Source of the DNA: a bacterium
GTDB taxonomy: Bacteria > AUK180
Direction: 5' to 3'
Length of the DNA: 64,000 nucleotides
Assembly (NCBI GenBank): GCA_023133295.1
Contig: JAGLWT010000023.1
Span: forward strand, 1 to 64,000
In this document: piece after piece, positions 15,035 through 23,110 of the stretch
How the letters are laid out: each line of letters opens with the position of its first letter
Position numbering within the stretch: the first letter of the stretch is position 1
The notes under the pieces: generated by a model
What the model was told of the DNA's origin: nothing
Seen by the model: the letters and a program-made list of their open reading frames with translations, nothing else
The model's database searches: none
Made by a program: the position numbers and the translations under genes

Positions 15035-18000
15035 TTATTTGATCAATGCGAATTTGATAGTTACTTCCTTCCCCTCAATATCCTCGATAATCGCTAAATA
15101 TACCCCGGAGCTTAATTTAACCGGATCAAGGGGATATATACTTGAAGATCCGGACAGGGTTTTATTAAAAACCATTTCACCGGAAATATTATATATGGAT
15201 ATTCTCTGTATGGCAAGCGGTATCTCCAGGATTACAGGATCATTTGCTACAGCATTTACTGTGGAATACGGGTTTGGAAATACTCGCGGCTTCTCCAGGG
15301 TATAGGGCTTAATCTTGCTTGCGGCAACCGCATACAGGCCTGATACTTCGATCCTGCCCGTGATATTGCCGCCAAGAGCATCTTTGCTTAGCGTAGAGGG
15401 TATGATCTGCCATTGCATCATATTCTCGTCGTAATGCAGCAGGACGAGATCTTTCGTATCGACATCCCTTATTTCTGAATTCATATAGTGAATACTGATG
15501 CTGCCGGAAATGTAAATATTCGTGCTGCCCCCGATCTTGATCGTACGGGCTTCCCCGATATATTTGAAGTTATTCTGAATGAAGGGGATATGCAGAGGGG
15601 TCTCTATGCTCAACGGCAGTACGGGTGAATCATCCGTGAGCTCTACATATGAGAGACTATGGTCTTGAACCCTGAATGCGCCGCTTTTGGCGAATCCGGT
15701 CTCAACAGGAATATTAATAACAGATAAATTGTATTCTCCCGCATCGGAACGAACCGTATAAATGAACTGATCACCACCGGCGGGAGCCCATTTCACAAAG
15801 GCCTCCGTGGAAGGCGTGTTCTCCAATACCTTTTCAATAAGGTCATTGCCCAGCGTGGATTCATAGAATGCGTCAAACTGAACCGTTGAAAGCGCGGCAT
15901 GAGGATCACTCCAAAAGGAAATATTATTGAAAAGTCCGAGGGTATCGTCTGAGTAAGAGACCTGTGAGCCGTCAACGGAAATAGACGGGGACCATGTAGG
16001 ATTGCCATTGCCGGTTATCTGCACCAGGTCCGCATCTCCCCATCCCGATACTATGGTTTGAGAAGATATTTTATCCTGGACATTTTTCAAAATATAGATC
16101 TCGCTCGCGACAGCGCCTGTACCCGCAAAACGCCGCACAAATGTGATCGTCGAATTATCCGGCGACCACTTCGGCTGTAACAATTTATCTGATGTCTCAT
16201 AGGTTGCTGTGTATCCCGCGGTAAGCTCTGTCAACCTCTGAAGTGAAGAGTCGTTCTCTGTTATCAGCGCGGGGTCGAAAATCCAGAGGTCGCCGGAGAT
16301 TGAAACAACCACCTGTTCTATGCCGTTACTTTGATTCACATTGGAGGTCCAATGCGGATCTGTCCATCTTCCCCAGCCGGTGAGGGAGGTAGGCTCAAAA
16401 TGGATCGAGGAGACACTCCCGTCCGATGGGATCTTCCTCAGCTGAGTATAACCGCCCGCATCCGCGGTAAATACTATCGCCGTATCATCCCATGAGAAAG
16501 TCATCTGGCCGCCATGGAAAACATTATCTGAATCTGAAGTTATCTGAAGCGCAGACGAACCATCTCTGTTCTGCGTCCATATATTTGACCTCCCGGTTAC
16601 GCGGTCATAAATAATATACGCAATCTTTGTACCGTCATTTGACCACTCCGGAAATAGGATGGGATTCGTTCCCGTACTTAAGGATGAGGGCGCGATAAAA
16701 CGCCGGGTGTTGTAATACGGGGATGTAGAGTGTCCATTCGTATCAAGGACATTTCCAATTATCTCAAGAGTATAGTCAATTTCCGGAGTCATTGCTCCGG
16801 TAGTGAATATCCCCTGCTTCTGATCTGAAGAAATTTCGATAGCGGAAATGGTCACCGTGGTGGCGGGAGAAGATGTGACATAAAGGGAGTAGTTTGAGAT
16901 ATTTGTCCCGCTTGCCACCTGAGCCGCATGAGAAAAATCAACTATCACCCTATTAGGCGATGTAGCGTGTGCGGAATCCATTCCGAATGGAAATACCGTA
17001 TCATTGTAAAGTTCTACGAATTCATAACTGTAGTCAGCGGCATCTGAAAATTCATTTATGACCAGACCGGCATCAGATAAGGTTCCTACGCCTGCCCCGG
17101 GATCAGCTACGGAATATGTACCTGTTGTCCAAGAGGCGGCCGAGACCGGATCATCGCCGGGATTGTTCCTTTGCACGGTCAAGCCGCTTTTCAGCGATTG
17201 ACCGGCAGGACCGTCAATGCTCACATTATTCATATCAAGAAGCTGGAAGTACTCTCCGCCGTTAATAAGAGGGATTCGGTTGCCGGAATTGATATATATG
17301 CAATCTGCCGGAAGAGTAATTGACCAATGGGTTTCAAAAGCGGCCCTGTCGGCATTTCTGCCCACCACAAGATACTTATCTACCGGAAGCTTCGCATCAA
17401 TGGTAAAGGTATATGTTTGAGACGATTCGTATTGAACAAGTTTCCAATTCTTAATATCCAGGCCATCTACCAAGGATGCGCTCGGGATTGCAGCCATCTC
17501 ATTGGAATACGGACTTTCGGATGGATATTTATAAGTGTCATAATTCTGTATGACATAATAATACGCGGTGCCATTAGAAACACCATAATGCGTATAATTA
17601 CGATCTGTGATCTCCGCGATCAAAGTGTAAGGGCCGCTGGAGCTCAAAGAGTAGAATACGCGGTAATAGTCTGATCCCGCAACTCCGCTCCAATCCAGAG
17701 AAACGAGCTCATCGCCGGCTATAGCATTGAGAAGTGAAGGTGCGGAAGCGGGATATGTCGGGATACCCGAGGCCTCATCCGTATTTGAACTTTGAAGAGC
17801 CGCGCAATGATACGCCTGAACCGAATAATAATAAGTACTTCCGTTCTCCAGTCCGGTATCATTATAAGAAGTCATAAGTATACCCGTATCGATCATATTA
17901 GAAGAAGACGGGGTAAAAGACTGAGCAGTAGACCTGAAGATGGCATACCTTATGCTGCTGCTGTTTTCCGTATCCGCGGCAGTATCCCAGGATATCGAAA

Positions 18001-19756
18001 GCGCTCCGTTTGATTGAAGGTCTGTGACGGTAATGCCCGAATCGCCGGAGGGAGTCCAATCGGGAGGGGTAATATCGTCGGTATCGCAAGAGTCCCCGGC
18101 GCTGGGACATCCACAGGAATGCATTTGAGGAGTGCAGTCATTTGTTCCCGGGCTTATACTCCATTCAGAAGCCGTCCAAGTAAGATTGCCTTCACAGACG
18201 GTGGATTCCCTTGTAGCGACATCATCCGTATATTCCCATGGCTCTCCTGTACCGTCAACTCCGATCACGCCGTAAATATCTATGGGAGTAACTCCGCTTA
18301 CGAGTTCGTAAACATCGTCACCATTGCCTGATATCGCGCCGTTGGCCCAATCCGCGGTAAGGCCGAATACGGCATTGAATTCCGTTAGTGAAAGGGTCAC
18401 AACCTTCGCCTCTCCGGAGGCGATCGTACCTGAAAAACTGAATGCGGTCGGGGTTGTGCCTCCATTCGCATATCTATTGATCTTATAGCCGGCCAGAGAT
18501 ATCTCTGCCGCGGTAGGATTGTAGATCTCAACATATCTTGCTTCATAATTCGACTGATGGTCACATACCTCAGAGATGATAAGGTCAGTACCGTAGGCTC
18601 CTCCTGAAGCGGATGGAGCAGCGGAAGCCTCTTCAGAGCCCATAGTGGAAAGCGGCACACAATTAACTACTGCCACACGGTAATAATAGGTTACACCATT
18701 GGTCAAACCCATATCGATATAAGCAGAATCTGCGAGTCCCGAGATCACCAGATTTCCAGCATCAGGTGTAAAGCTTGAGGTGGTCGATCTGTAAACGGAG
18801 TATGTAATGGGATTATCGGGGTCGGAGGCATTTGACCAGTCCAGCTCTATTTGCTCGTTCAATGACAGAGCGATGAGGCCGGATGTCCCGGGAGGAGTCC
18901 AATCGGGAGAAGTAATATCACCAAGATCGCATAGTCCACAATCCCCTCCCCAGATATCACAGACATATTGAGGATTATCAATGAAAGGATTACGATTTGA
19001 TTGAATTGAATATACGGCATCGTTTCTGTCAAGCTCCTTCTGGCTCACGAGATCATTCGCATGCCATTCTATCAGCATATTTACCGCCCAGGTCTCAAGG
19101 GCCGGATAAGCGGTGCCGTCAAGAACAGCATCTCCGTTAACATCGTTTGGCTCCCAGCCCGCCACAAGGTTTTCGTACCTTGTTACCATATAAAATACTG
19201 CCCGCGCAAAGTCACCTTTGTAATCGTCTCTGGGCTCAAAAATGACACCGGTATATCCGGGATATGTGCAATTCCCCCTTTTGCTTCCGTTAAGCGATGT
19301 CCACGACGGAGATATTGTCTCGCCGTAGGCATAATTCGCCCTCATACCGTTCACATATCCATCTGTAGGATACAATTGAAAAAGGTCGCTGGCCATCGGA
19401 GAAGCGCCCGCGAACCAACTGGAGGGAAATGAGTGTTCTCTATTATAACAATCGCCTTCTGCGCCATATGTCCCGCATTGATGGGTTACAAATGTGTATT
19501 CATATGGAGGACTGCCGGGGATATCAGAATACATATCCCAGACCTTGCCATTGGCTTTTTTATCCGTGGCTTGAAAATGTGTCCACAGTGAATCATAGCT
19601 TACCACAGTGTGTCCATTGATAATACCGTATAAGGCGGTTTTCAAATCGGATCCGGAAAGGCCGGCCGCGGAATCATAATAACCCGGGGGCGGTGCGGCG
19701 ATAGCAAAAACTGAAAATATGACAAATAGAATAAAAATGGTGCATTTTCTTAACAT
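15035..19756 (-). CDS. secreted endonuclease-I / FN3 / lamin-tail / WD40 mosaic protein
   Basis: A 1573-aa exported protein. After a signal peptide (FILFVIFSVFAIAAPPPGYY), residues ~20-275 form an endonuclease I (EndA/NucM) domain with NREHSFPSSWF, SDLFQLYPTDGYVNGMRANY, GDFARAVFYMVTRYE and NRNPFIDNPQYV. This suggests a metal-dependent extracellular DNase/RNase. Next come FN3-like modules (LDWSNASDPDNPITYSVYRS), a lamin-tail domain (ISEVCDHQSNYEARYVEIYN), more FN3, a second lamin-tail-like domain (VINEFSDAADYSYEFVELYN), an SbsA-like Ig module, and a PD40/TolB-type propeller (FPEWSNDGTKIAYIIYD). The C-terminus (VFPNPYSTVN ... SSGVYLAIIED) looks like a type IX-style sorting domain, so the protein is probably cell-surface or secreted. 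Likely role: breakdown of environmental nucleic acid. Ribosome site GAGAGGT precedes the ATG. Confidence 0.85.
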   Translation of the reverse strand: MLRKCTIFILFVIFSVFAIAAPPPGYYDSAAGLSGSDLKTALYGIINGHTVVSYDSLWTHFQATDKKANGKVWDMYSDIPGSPPYEYTFVTHQCGTYGAEGDCYNREHSFPSSWFAGASPMASDLFQLYPTDGYVNGMRANYAYGETISPSWTSLNGSKRGNCTYPGYTGVIFEPRDDYKGDFARAVFYMVTRYENLVAGWEPNDVNGDAVLDGTAYPALETWAVNMLIEWHANDLVSQKELDRNDAVYSIQSNRNPFIDNPQYVCDIWGGDCGLCDLGDITSPDWTPPGTSGLIALSLNEQIELDWSNASDPDNPITYSVYRSTTSSFTPDAGNLVISGLADSAYIDMGLTNGVTYYYRVAVVNCVPLSTMGSEEASAAPSASGGAYGTDLIISEVCDHQSNYEARYVEIYNPTAAEISLAGYKINRYANGGTTPTAFSFSGTIASGEAKVVTLSLTEFNAVFGLTADWANGAISGNGDDVYELVSGVTPIDIYGVIGVDGTGEPWEYTDDVATRESTVCEGNLTWTASEWSISPGTNDCTPQMHSCGCPSAGDSCDTDDITPPDWTPSGDSGITVTDLQSNGALSISWDTAADTENSSSIRYAIFRSTAQSFTPSSSNMIDTGILMTSYNDTGLENGSTYYYSVQAYHCAALQSSNTDEASGIPTYPASAPSLLNAIAGDELVSLDWSGVAGSDYYRVFYSLSSSGPYTLIAEITDRNYTHYGVSNGTAYYYVIQNYDTYKYPSESPYSNEMAAIPSASLVDGLDIKNWKLVQYESSQTYTFTIDAKLPVDKYLVVGRNADRAAFETHWSITLPADCIYINSGNRIPLINGGEYFQLLDMNNVSIDGPAGQSLKSGLTVQRNNPGDDPVSAASWTTGTYSVADPGAGVGTLSDAGLVINEFSDAADYSYEFVELYNDTVFPFGMDSAHATSPNRVIVDFSHAAQVASGTNISNYSLYVTSSPATTVTISAIEISSDQKQGIFTTGAMTPEIDYTLEIIGNVLDTNGHSTSPYYNTRRFIAPSSLSTGTNPILFPEWSNDGTKIAYIIYDRVTGRSNIWTQNRDGSSALQITSDSDNVFHGGQMTFSWDDTAIVFTADAGGYTQLRKIPSDGSVSSIHFEPTSLTGWGRWTDPHWTSNVNQSNGIEQVVVSISGDLWIFDPALITENDSSLQRLTELTAGYTATYETSDKLLQPKWSPDNSTITFVRRFAGTGAVASEIYILKNVQDKISSQTIVSGWGDADLVQITGNGNPTWSPSISVDGSQVSYSDDTLGLFNNISFWSDPHAALSTVQFDAFYESTLGNDLIEKVLENTPSTEAFVKWAPAGGDQFIYTVRSDAGEYNLSVINIPVETGFAKSGAFRVQDHSLSYVELTDDSPVLPLSIETPLHIPFIQNNFKYIGEARTIKIGGSTNIYISGSISIHYMNSEIRDVDTKDLVLLHYDENMMQWQIIPSTLSKDALGGNITGRIEVSGLYAVAASKIKPYTLEKPRVFPNPYSTVNAVANDPVILEIPLAIQRISIYNISGEMVFNKTLSGSSSIYPLDPVKLSSGVYLAIIEDIEGKEVTIKFALIK

Positions 19757-19770
19757 CGGTTACCTCTCAC

Positions 19771-19788
19771 ACCGTACTTCCGTACGGT
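19771..19788 (-). other. leader hairpin before the endonuclease mosaic gene
   Basis: ACCGTAC-GGAA-GTACGGT (minus strand) is a perfect seven-base stem with a GGAA tetraloop. It ends about 15 nt before the ATG and just before the ribosome site. It may stabilise the mRNA or modulate translation. Confidence 0.5.
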
Positions 19789-19805
19789 TAGACTAATGTG
19801 CAACA

Positions 19806-19834
19806 TTTATACCATCGAAGCAACAGCGTGTAAC
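19806..19834 (-). promoter_or_regulatory. possible promoter of the endonuclease mosaic gene
   Basis: GTTACA and TATAAA are spaced by 17 bp on the minus strand, about 50 bp upstream of the start. The -35 match is weak. Confidence 0.4.
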
Positions 19835-19919
19835 TATCTATATATTCGTAGATTTCCCGTTCACGGAGGAATACATTATTATATGTTTTTGGAAAAGTTT
19901 CAATTTATATGAAATTCAG

Positions 19920-20142
19920 CTAGTGCGCTGCTTATAAAGATGGTAACAATGACAGTTCGCAGGGCACAAGCGCATAAGTGACAAGTGCACAAGTGACAAG
20001 AACACAAGGCACAAGATATAGTGAATAGTGAAAAGTAAATAATGAATAGTGCAGAGGGAAGATACCCGGATCTCCTTTCTTCTCTCCACTTTACACTTCA
20101 CACTTCAGACTTCACACATCGTATTTATAATCAGAACACTAG
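19920..20142. mobile_element. variant element with matching ends and filler interior
   Basis: Left end CTAGTGCGCTGCTTATAAAG followed by ATGGTAACAATGAC; right end CACATCGTATTTATAATCAG followed by AACACTAG. CTAG stands at both outer edges. The ends belong to the same family as 6063-6340, but the interior differs: CACAAGTGACAAG repeats, AGTGAATAGTGAAAAGT and CACTTTACACTTCACACTTC. The same ends therefore carry different cargo, which suggests mobilisation in trans or capture. Confidence 0.6.
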
Positions 20143-20158
20143 GCTAATAGGGAAAGAG

Positions 20159-20196
20159 ACTGCGGCACCGCGCATATGCAAGCACGGAGCCACAGT
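20159..20196 (-). terminator. weak terminator-like hairpin
   Basis: On the minus strand ACTGTGGC pairs with GCCGCAGT across a ~22-nt loop and is followed by CTCTTTCCC. It lies just after the stop of the 82-aa membrane gene. The T-run is poor. Confidence 0.3.
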
Positions 20197-20208
20197 TCTA
20201 TGATGATA

Positions 20209-20457
20209 CTATTTTTTCTTTGCGATCAGGGCGTAGACCACGGTCAGATAGGCAATGGTCCTGATAATGATCAGCGGGATATCCCACGGGCCGGACAATT
20301 CGAAAACTTTAGCGATGTGAGAAAGGCCGAACAAACCGAATGCAATGCCGATAAGCAGCGGCAGCTGCGCTTTCTCTTTTCCATACTTCATGAATCCCAT
20401 GACCACGATGATAATGCAGAGAACAATGTTCACAATGTTAATTGGACCAAATGTCAT
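20209..20457 (-). CDS. small three-helix membrane protein
   Basis: An 82-aa protein with three hydrophobic segments: VNIVLCIIIVVMGFM, LPLLIGIAFGLFGLSHIAKV and IPLIIIRTIAYLTVVYALI. It ends in a short lysine tail. The pattern resembles bacterial GGDEF-less 'histidine-kinase N-terminal' type membrane modules, but I cannot assign a family. It has a good ribosome site (GGGAGG seven nt before the ATG). It is preceded on the same strand by the lipoprotein at 20504 (46-bp gap) and may share its transcript. Confidence 0.75.
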   Translation of the reverse strand: MTFGPINIVNIVLCIIIVVMGFMKYGKEKAQLPLLIGIAFGLFGLSHIAKVFELSGPWDIPLIIIRTIAYLTVVYALIAKKK

Positions 20458-20503
20458 ATATTCCTCCCTATTTAACTACAACTATTTTAAAAACTATTCC
20501 TGA

Positions 20504-21139
20504 TCAGATCCCTGTGCCTTCTCTCTTCTCATCTATCATTTTATTGAGCTCAATTATCTTCTTGAACTCTTCAGAGTCGAGTTTAGCTTCTGATTCAGCG
20601 ATACCTTTTTTCATTTTCTCAATTTCCAGAAGGATCTCTTCTTTCTTTTCCTTTGAGAGGGTTTCGTCCGTTTCGAGCGCTTCAAGCTTTTCCAGCCCTG
20701 CCTGCATGGAGGGAAGAGCATCCCGTAGCATACCGACACCAGCCATCTCCATCTTTGTCTGTAGAATTGAGATCGCGACACCGGCGTATTCCTCAAAGCC
20801 GATAATACCGGACTTATTGACATAATTATCCAATTTCTTTCCGGTCTGCTGGGTAAAAAGCACGATGGCCAAGGTAGGGTTCTCAAAACCAACATCCTTA
20901 TATTCGCTTTCGGCTTTCTCTAAAAATTTGTAATACTTATCCAAATTTTCTTCAGTAAGCTCTACCGCCTTCAGCTTTTCATAAACATCAGCGTTCTTGG
21001 CAAGGTCTTGAACAGCGTCAATACTTTTCTTCGCTTCCTTCATTTCCTTGGAAAATTCACTGACCTTTCCACAACCCGACAATGCAATTACGAGAACCAA
21101 AGCAACACAAATGATAAATGATCTTCTTAATCTCATCAT
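20504..21139 (-). CDS. lipoprotein, helical, unknown
   Basis: A 211-aa predicted lipoprotein: signal segment IICVALVLVIALSGC with the lipobox cysteine, then a charged, coiled-coil-like body (FSKEMKEAKKSIDAVQDLA, LDKYYKFLEKAESEYK, KKEEILLEIEKMKKGIAES). It should face the periplasm, attached to an envelope membrane. No enzyme motif is visible. GGAGG lies 5-6 nt before the ATG ATG. It follows the gene at 21151 after 11 bp, so they are probably one operon with the small membrane protein at 20209. A scaffold or stress-sensing role is speculation. Confidence 0.75.
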   Translation of the reverse strand: MMRLRRSFIICVALVLVIALSGCGKVSEFSKEMKEAKKSIDAVQDLAKNADVYEKLKAVELTEENLDKYYKFLEKAESEYKDVGFENPTLAIVLFTQQTGKKLDNYVNKSGIIGFEEYAGVAISILQTKMEMAGVGMLRDALPSMQAGLEKLEALETDETLSKEKKEEILLEIEKMKKGIAESEAKLDSEEFKKIIELNKMIDEKREGTGI

Positions 21140-21150
21140 TCCTCCAATAG

Positions 21151-21528
21151 TTATTTAAAAAGCCAATCAAGGGCTTCTTTTTTATTTGTAAATACTTCCC
21201 AGAGTTCTTGCCGGCCTGTGGGGGCTGCCGCCGCATCGTTAAAATGCGTGAGTGCCATATCTGTGATCACGAAACCGATCCTGATCCCATAAGAACCGAA
21301 TCTTTCGATCAGGTGAGTGCCTATCTTCTGATAAGCAGTGGTTAGATCAAGCGTCTTAGGAACATATAAGACCACGCTGCAGACCTTCCACTTGAGACAT
21401 TTGCCGATCAAAAGGCTCATATCCCCGAGATCATCGAGGAACACTCCCTTCGGCGATGCCTCAACATACGCCTTTCCTTTATGTTTTTTCCTTTTAAACT
21501 TCACGCTTATATTATAAGGAAGTTTCAT
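21151..21528 (-). CDS. STAS/SpoIIAA-like hypothetical protein
   Basis: A 125-aa soluble protein. The layout suggests a SpoIIAA/STAS-like alpha-beta fold: YVEASPKGVFLDDL near the start, a middle strand CSVVLYVPK, and the end LWEVFTNKKEALDWLFK. The last pattern (a strand followed by 'F..keeAl.WL') is common in SpoIIAA-like proteins. No catalytic residues are apparent. No clear Shine-Dalgarno precedes the ATG. It is divergent from the sigma-factor operon and shares the 79-bp gap that holds the ECF-type promoter. The family assignment is tentative. Confidence 0.6.
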   Translation of the reverse strand: MKLPYNISVKFKRKKHKGKAYVEASPKGVFLDDLGDMSLLIGKCLKWKVCSVVLYVPKTLDLTTAYQKIGTHLIERFGSYGIRIGFVITDMALTHFNDAAAAPTGRQELWEVFTNKKEALDWLFK

Positions 21529-21553
21529 TTTTTTACAAATATTTAATCCTTTT

Positions 21554-21583
21554 TGTAACCTTTTGCCTCTTGCCTGCGTCTAA
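21554..21583 (+). promoter_or_regulatory. ECF-sigma-type promoter of the sigma operon
   Basis: TGTAACC at 21554-21560 and CGTCTAA at 21577-21583, 16 bp apart. The AAC core in -35 and CGTC/TCTAA in -10 are typical of promoters read by ECF sigma factors. Because an ECF sigma gene lies 3 genes downstream, autoregulation is the natural inference. I noticed no second copy of this motif pair in the window. Confidence 0.6.
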
Positions 21584-21607
21584 AAGGGTGAACGACGGAG
21601 GTTCACA

Positions 21608-21751
21608 ATGAACGATATGCTTTTCGGAATGTTTGTGCTGTTTTATATGCTGATCATCCCTTTTATAGGGGTGACCGTGTTGACTAAAGCTCCCCTTATA
21701 AAAGCGGAGTTTGCAAAAATCAAAAAAGACATTACAATATACAGGAGGTAA
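21608..21751 (+). CDS. 47-aa single-pass membrane protein
   Basis: A short ORF: ATG at 21608, GGAGG ribosome site 6 nt upstream, stop TAA at 21749-21751. It has an N-terminal hydrophobic helix (MLFGMFVLFYMLIIPFIGV) and a basic cytoplasmic tail (KAPLIKAEFAKIKKD). It is the first gene after the ECF-type promoter, and its last codons contain the AGGAGG ribosome site of the next gene. This indicates a real, translated gene rather than a chance ORF. Function unknown; it could be part of the sigma/anti-sigma sensing complex. Confidence 0.7.
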   Translation: MNDMLFGMFVLFYMLIIPFIGVTVLTKAPLIKAEFAKIKKDITIYRR

Positions 21752-21753
21752 TG

Positions 21754-22122
21754 ATGGTTGAAATTTTAGTACCGATGACATTGTTCGCGATTCCCGTTTT
21801 GATCGTTTGGATCATTTATATTTACGAGTCTAAACAGGGACAAAGATTGCATGAAGAAAGAATGCTCGCGATAGAAAAGGGAATGGAGCCGCCCGAATGG
21901 CCTGAGAAAAAGGAAAAGAAAGTGAAACTACCCGCATACATCGGATTTAGAAATGCAGGATTGATCATAACTCTCTGTGGAATTGGCGCCTTTATCGGAA
22001 CATTTGCAAATGCTGGTATTGAAGAAGCACTCGGGACTTCGATATTTGTACTTCTTGGAGTCGCATTTTTAGCAATATCCTACTTTCTGAAGAAAGAAAA
22101 AGACAACAGCAAAGAGATCTAA
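21754..22122 (+). CDS. DUF6249-like membrane protein
   Basis: A 122-aa protein with three hydrophobic segments: ILVPMTLFAIPVLIVWIIYI, then AGLIITLCGIGAFIGTF and TSIFVLLGVAFLAISYFL. Between them is the conserved-looking stretch HEERMLAIEKGMEPPEWP. That 'ER..AIEKG' pattern followed by two helices is typical of the DUF6249-type proteins that sit beside ECF sigma factors. ATGATG offers two starts; the second is better spaced (5 nt) from AGGAGG. Six bases separate it from the sigma factor. Likely an accessory part of the envelope-stress module. Confidence 0.75.
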   Translation: MVEILVPMTLFAIPVLIVWIIYIYESKQGQRLHEERMLAIEKGMEPPEWPEKKEKKVKLPAYIGFRNAGLIITLCGIGAFIGTFANAGIEEALGTSIFVLLGVAFLAISYFLKKEKDNSKEI

Positions 22123-22128
22123 AACGAT

Positions 22129-22656
22129 TTGATCACAGAGATCCTGGAAAGCTCATTAATAGAATCATTGAAAGCCGGGGATGAGGCGGGTTTTGAAGAG
22201 GTGTACGAATCCTACAAACACCGGATCTTCAAGATGGCATACCGCTTCTCCCCGGATCCGTTCTTTGCCGATGATGTCCTACAGGAAACCATGTACCGGA
22301 TATACAGGGGAGTTGGCAAACTCAAGGGGTTCTCAACGATATCCACCTGGATATACCGCATAGCCTATAATGCATGTCTGGACCTTTTAAGAAAGAACAA
22401 ATCCTCACGATATGTCAGCATAGAGGATGCGAGGATGATCTCCGATGAAGGAAAAGACCATATCGAATCGGCCCGGCTGCATCGGGTATTGGATAGTTTA
22501 AAAAAGAAGGAAAGAGACATCCTGATCTTTTTCTACATAGATGATCTCTCGATAAAAGAATTGGCGGAAATACTGAAGATCAGTGAAAGCAATGCGAAAG
22601 TCCTTTTATACAGGGCAAGAAAGAAAGCCGCGGAGGCAGCAGATGAAATGTATTGA
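22129..22656 (+). CDS. ECF-family RNA polymerase sigma factor
   Basis: A 175-aa sigma70-family factor with only regions 2 and 4. Region 2 (~20-90): YESYKHRIFKMAYRF, ADDVLQETMYRIYRGV and FSTISTWIYRIAYNACLDLL. Region 4 (~115-170): RVLDSLKKKERDILIFFY, then the helix-turn-helix LSIKELAEILKISESNAKVL. It should direct RNA polymerase to promoters like the one at 21554. It starts with TTG and overlaps the downstream anti-sigma gene by 14 bp, the classic arrangement that couples synthesis of both. No C-terminal extension. Confidence 0.92.
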   Translation: MITEILESSLIESLKAGDEAGFEEVYESYKHRIFKMAYRFSPDPFFADDVLQETMYRIYRGVGKLKGFSTISTWIYRIAYNACLDLLRKNKSSRYVSIEDARMISDEGKDHIESARLHRVLDSLKKKERDILIFFYIDDLSIKELAEILKISESNAKVLLYRARKKAAEAADEMY

Positions 22657-23107
22657 ATTTAAAGACTATATTTTGATAAACAAATGGGAAGACCTCTCGG
22701 ATAAAGGAAGATCTGAGCTCAAAGAACATGCTTCCCAATGTCCGGAATGCGAGAAGCTTTTGAAGCAGATCACCGGGCTGGATAAATTGATGGATGACAA
22801 GATCGTGCCATATCAAAAGCCCTTTAACCCGAAGATACTGAGGGAGAAGGAACTTTTCGCAAGGCACAATAGGATCGCGAAGAGAAATTCCCTGATCTGG
22901 CTTTCACTTACAGAAACCACTGTTGTATTAGCTTTTTTTACTTTTGGCTCTAAGATGTTGACCCTGCTCAATTCCTCAACGAGCGGATTTCAGGGACTTA
23001 TCTCCCTCGTGAAGGGGATGTCAACTGTGTCATTGATAGCAATAGCGCTCGTTATCGTTAGCGGAATACTGATCGTACCTCTTCAGGTCATGAAGAAGTA
23101 TAAATAA
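22643..23107 (+). CDS. zinc-finger anti-sigma factor, membrane-bound
   Basis: A 154-aa protein. The N-terminal cytoplasmic domain has the anti-sigma zinc pattern HxxxCxxC (His29, Cys33, Cys36 in EHASQCPECEKLL) plus Cys3, as in ZAS/zf-HC2 domains that hold ECF sigma factors. Two hydrophobic segments follow (WLSLTETTVVLAFFTFG and STVSLIAIALVIVSGILIV), so it sits in the inner membrane with almost no periplasmic domain. I placed the start at the ATG with CGGAGG upstream, inside the sigma gene; the longer frame would add an unlikely basic stretch. It probably sequesters the sigma factor until an envelope or redox signal releases it. Confidence 0.85.
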   Translation: MKCIEFKDYILINKWEDLSDKGRSELKEHASQCPECEKLLKQITGLDKLMDDKIVPYQKPFNPKILREKELFARHNRIAKRNSLIWLSLTETTVVLAFFTFGSKMLTLLNSSTSGFQGLISLVKGMSTVSLIAIALVIVSGILIVPLQVMKKYK

Positions 23108-23110
23108 CGC

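Noticed and set aside
17792..18331. Plus-strand frames opposite the endonuclease mosaic
   Set aside because: Shadow frames of a long, well-supported minus-strand gene.
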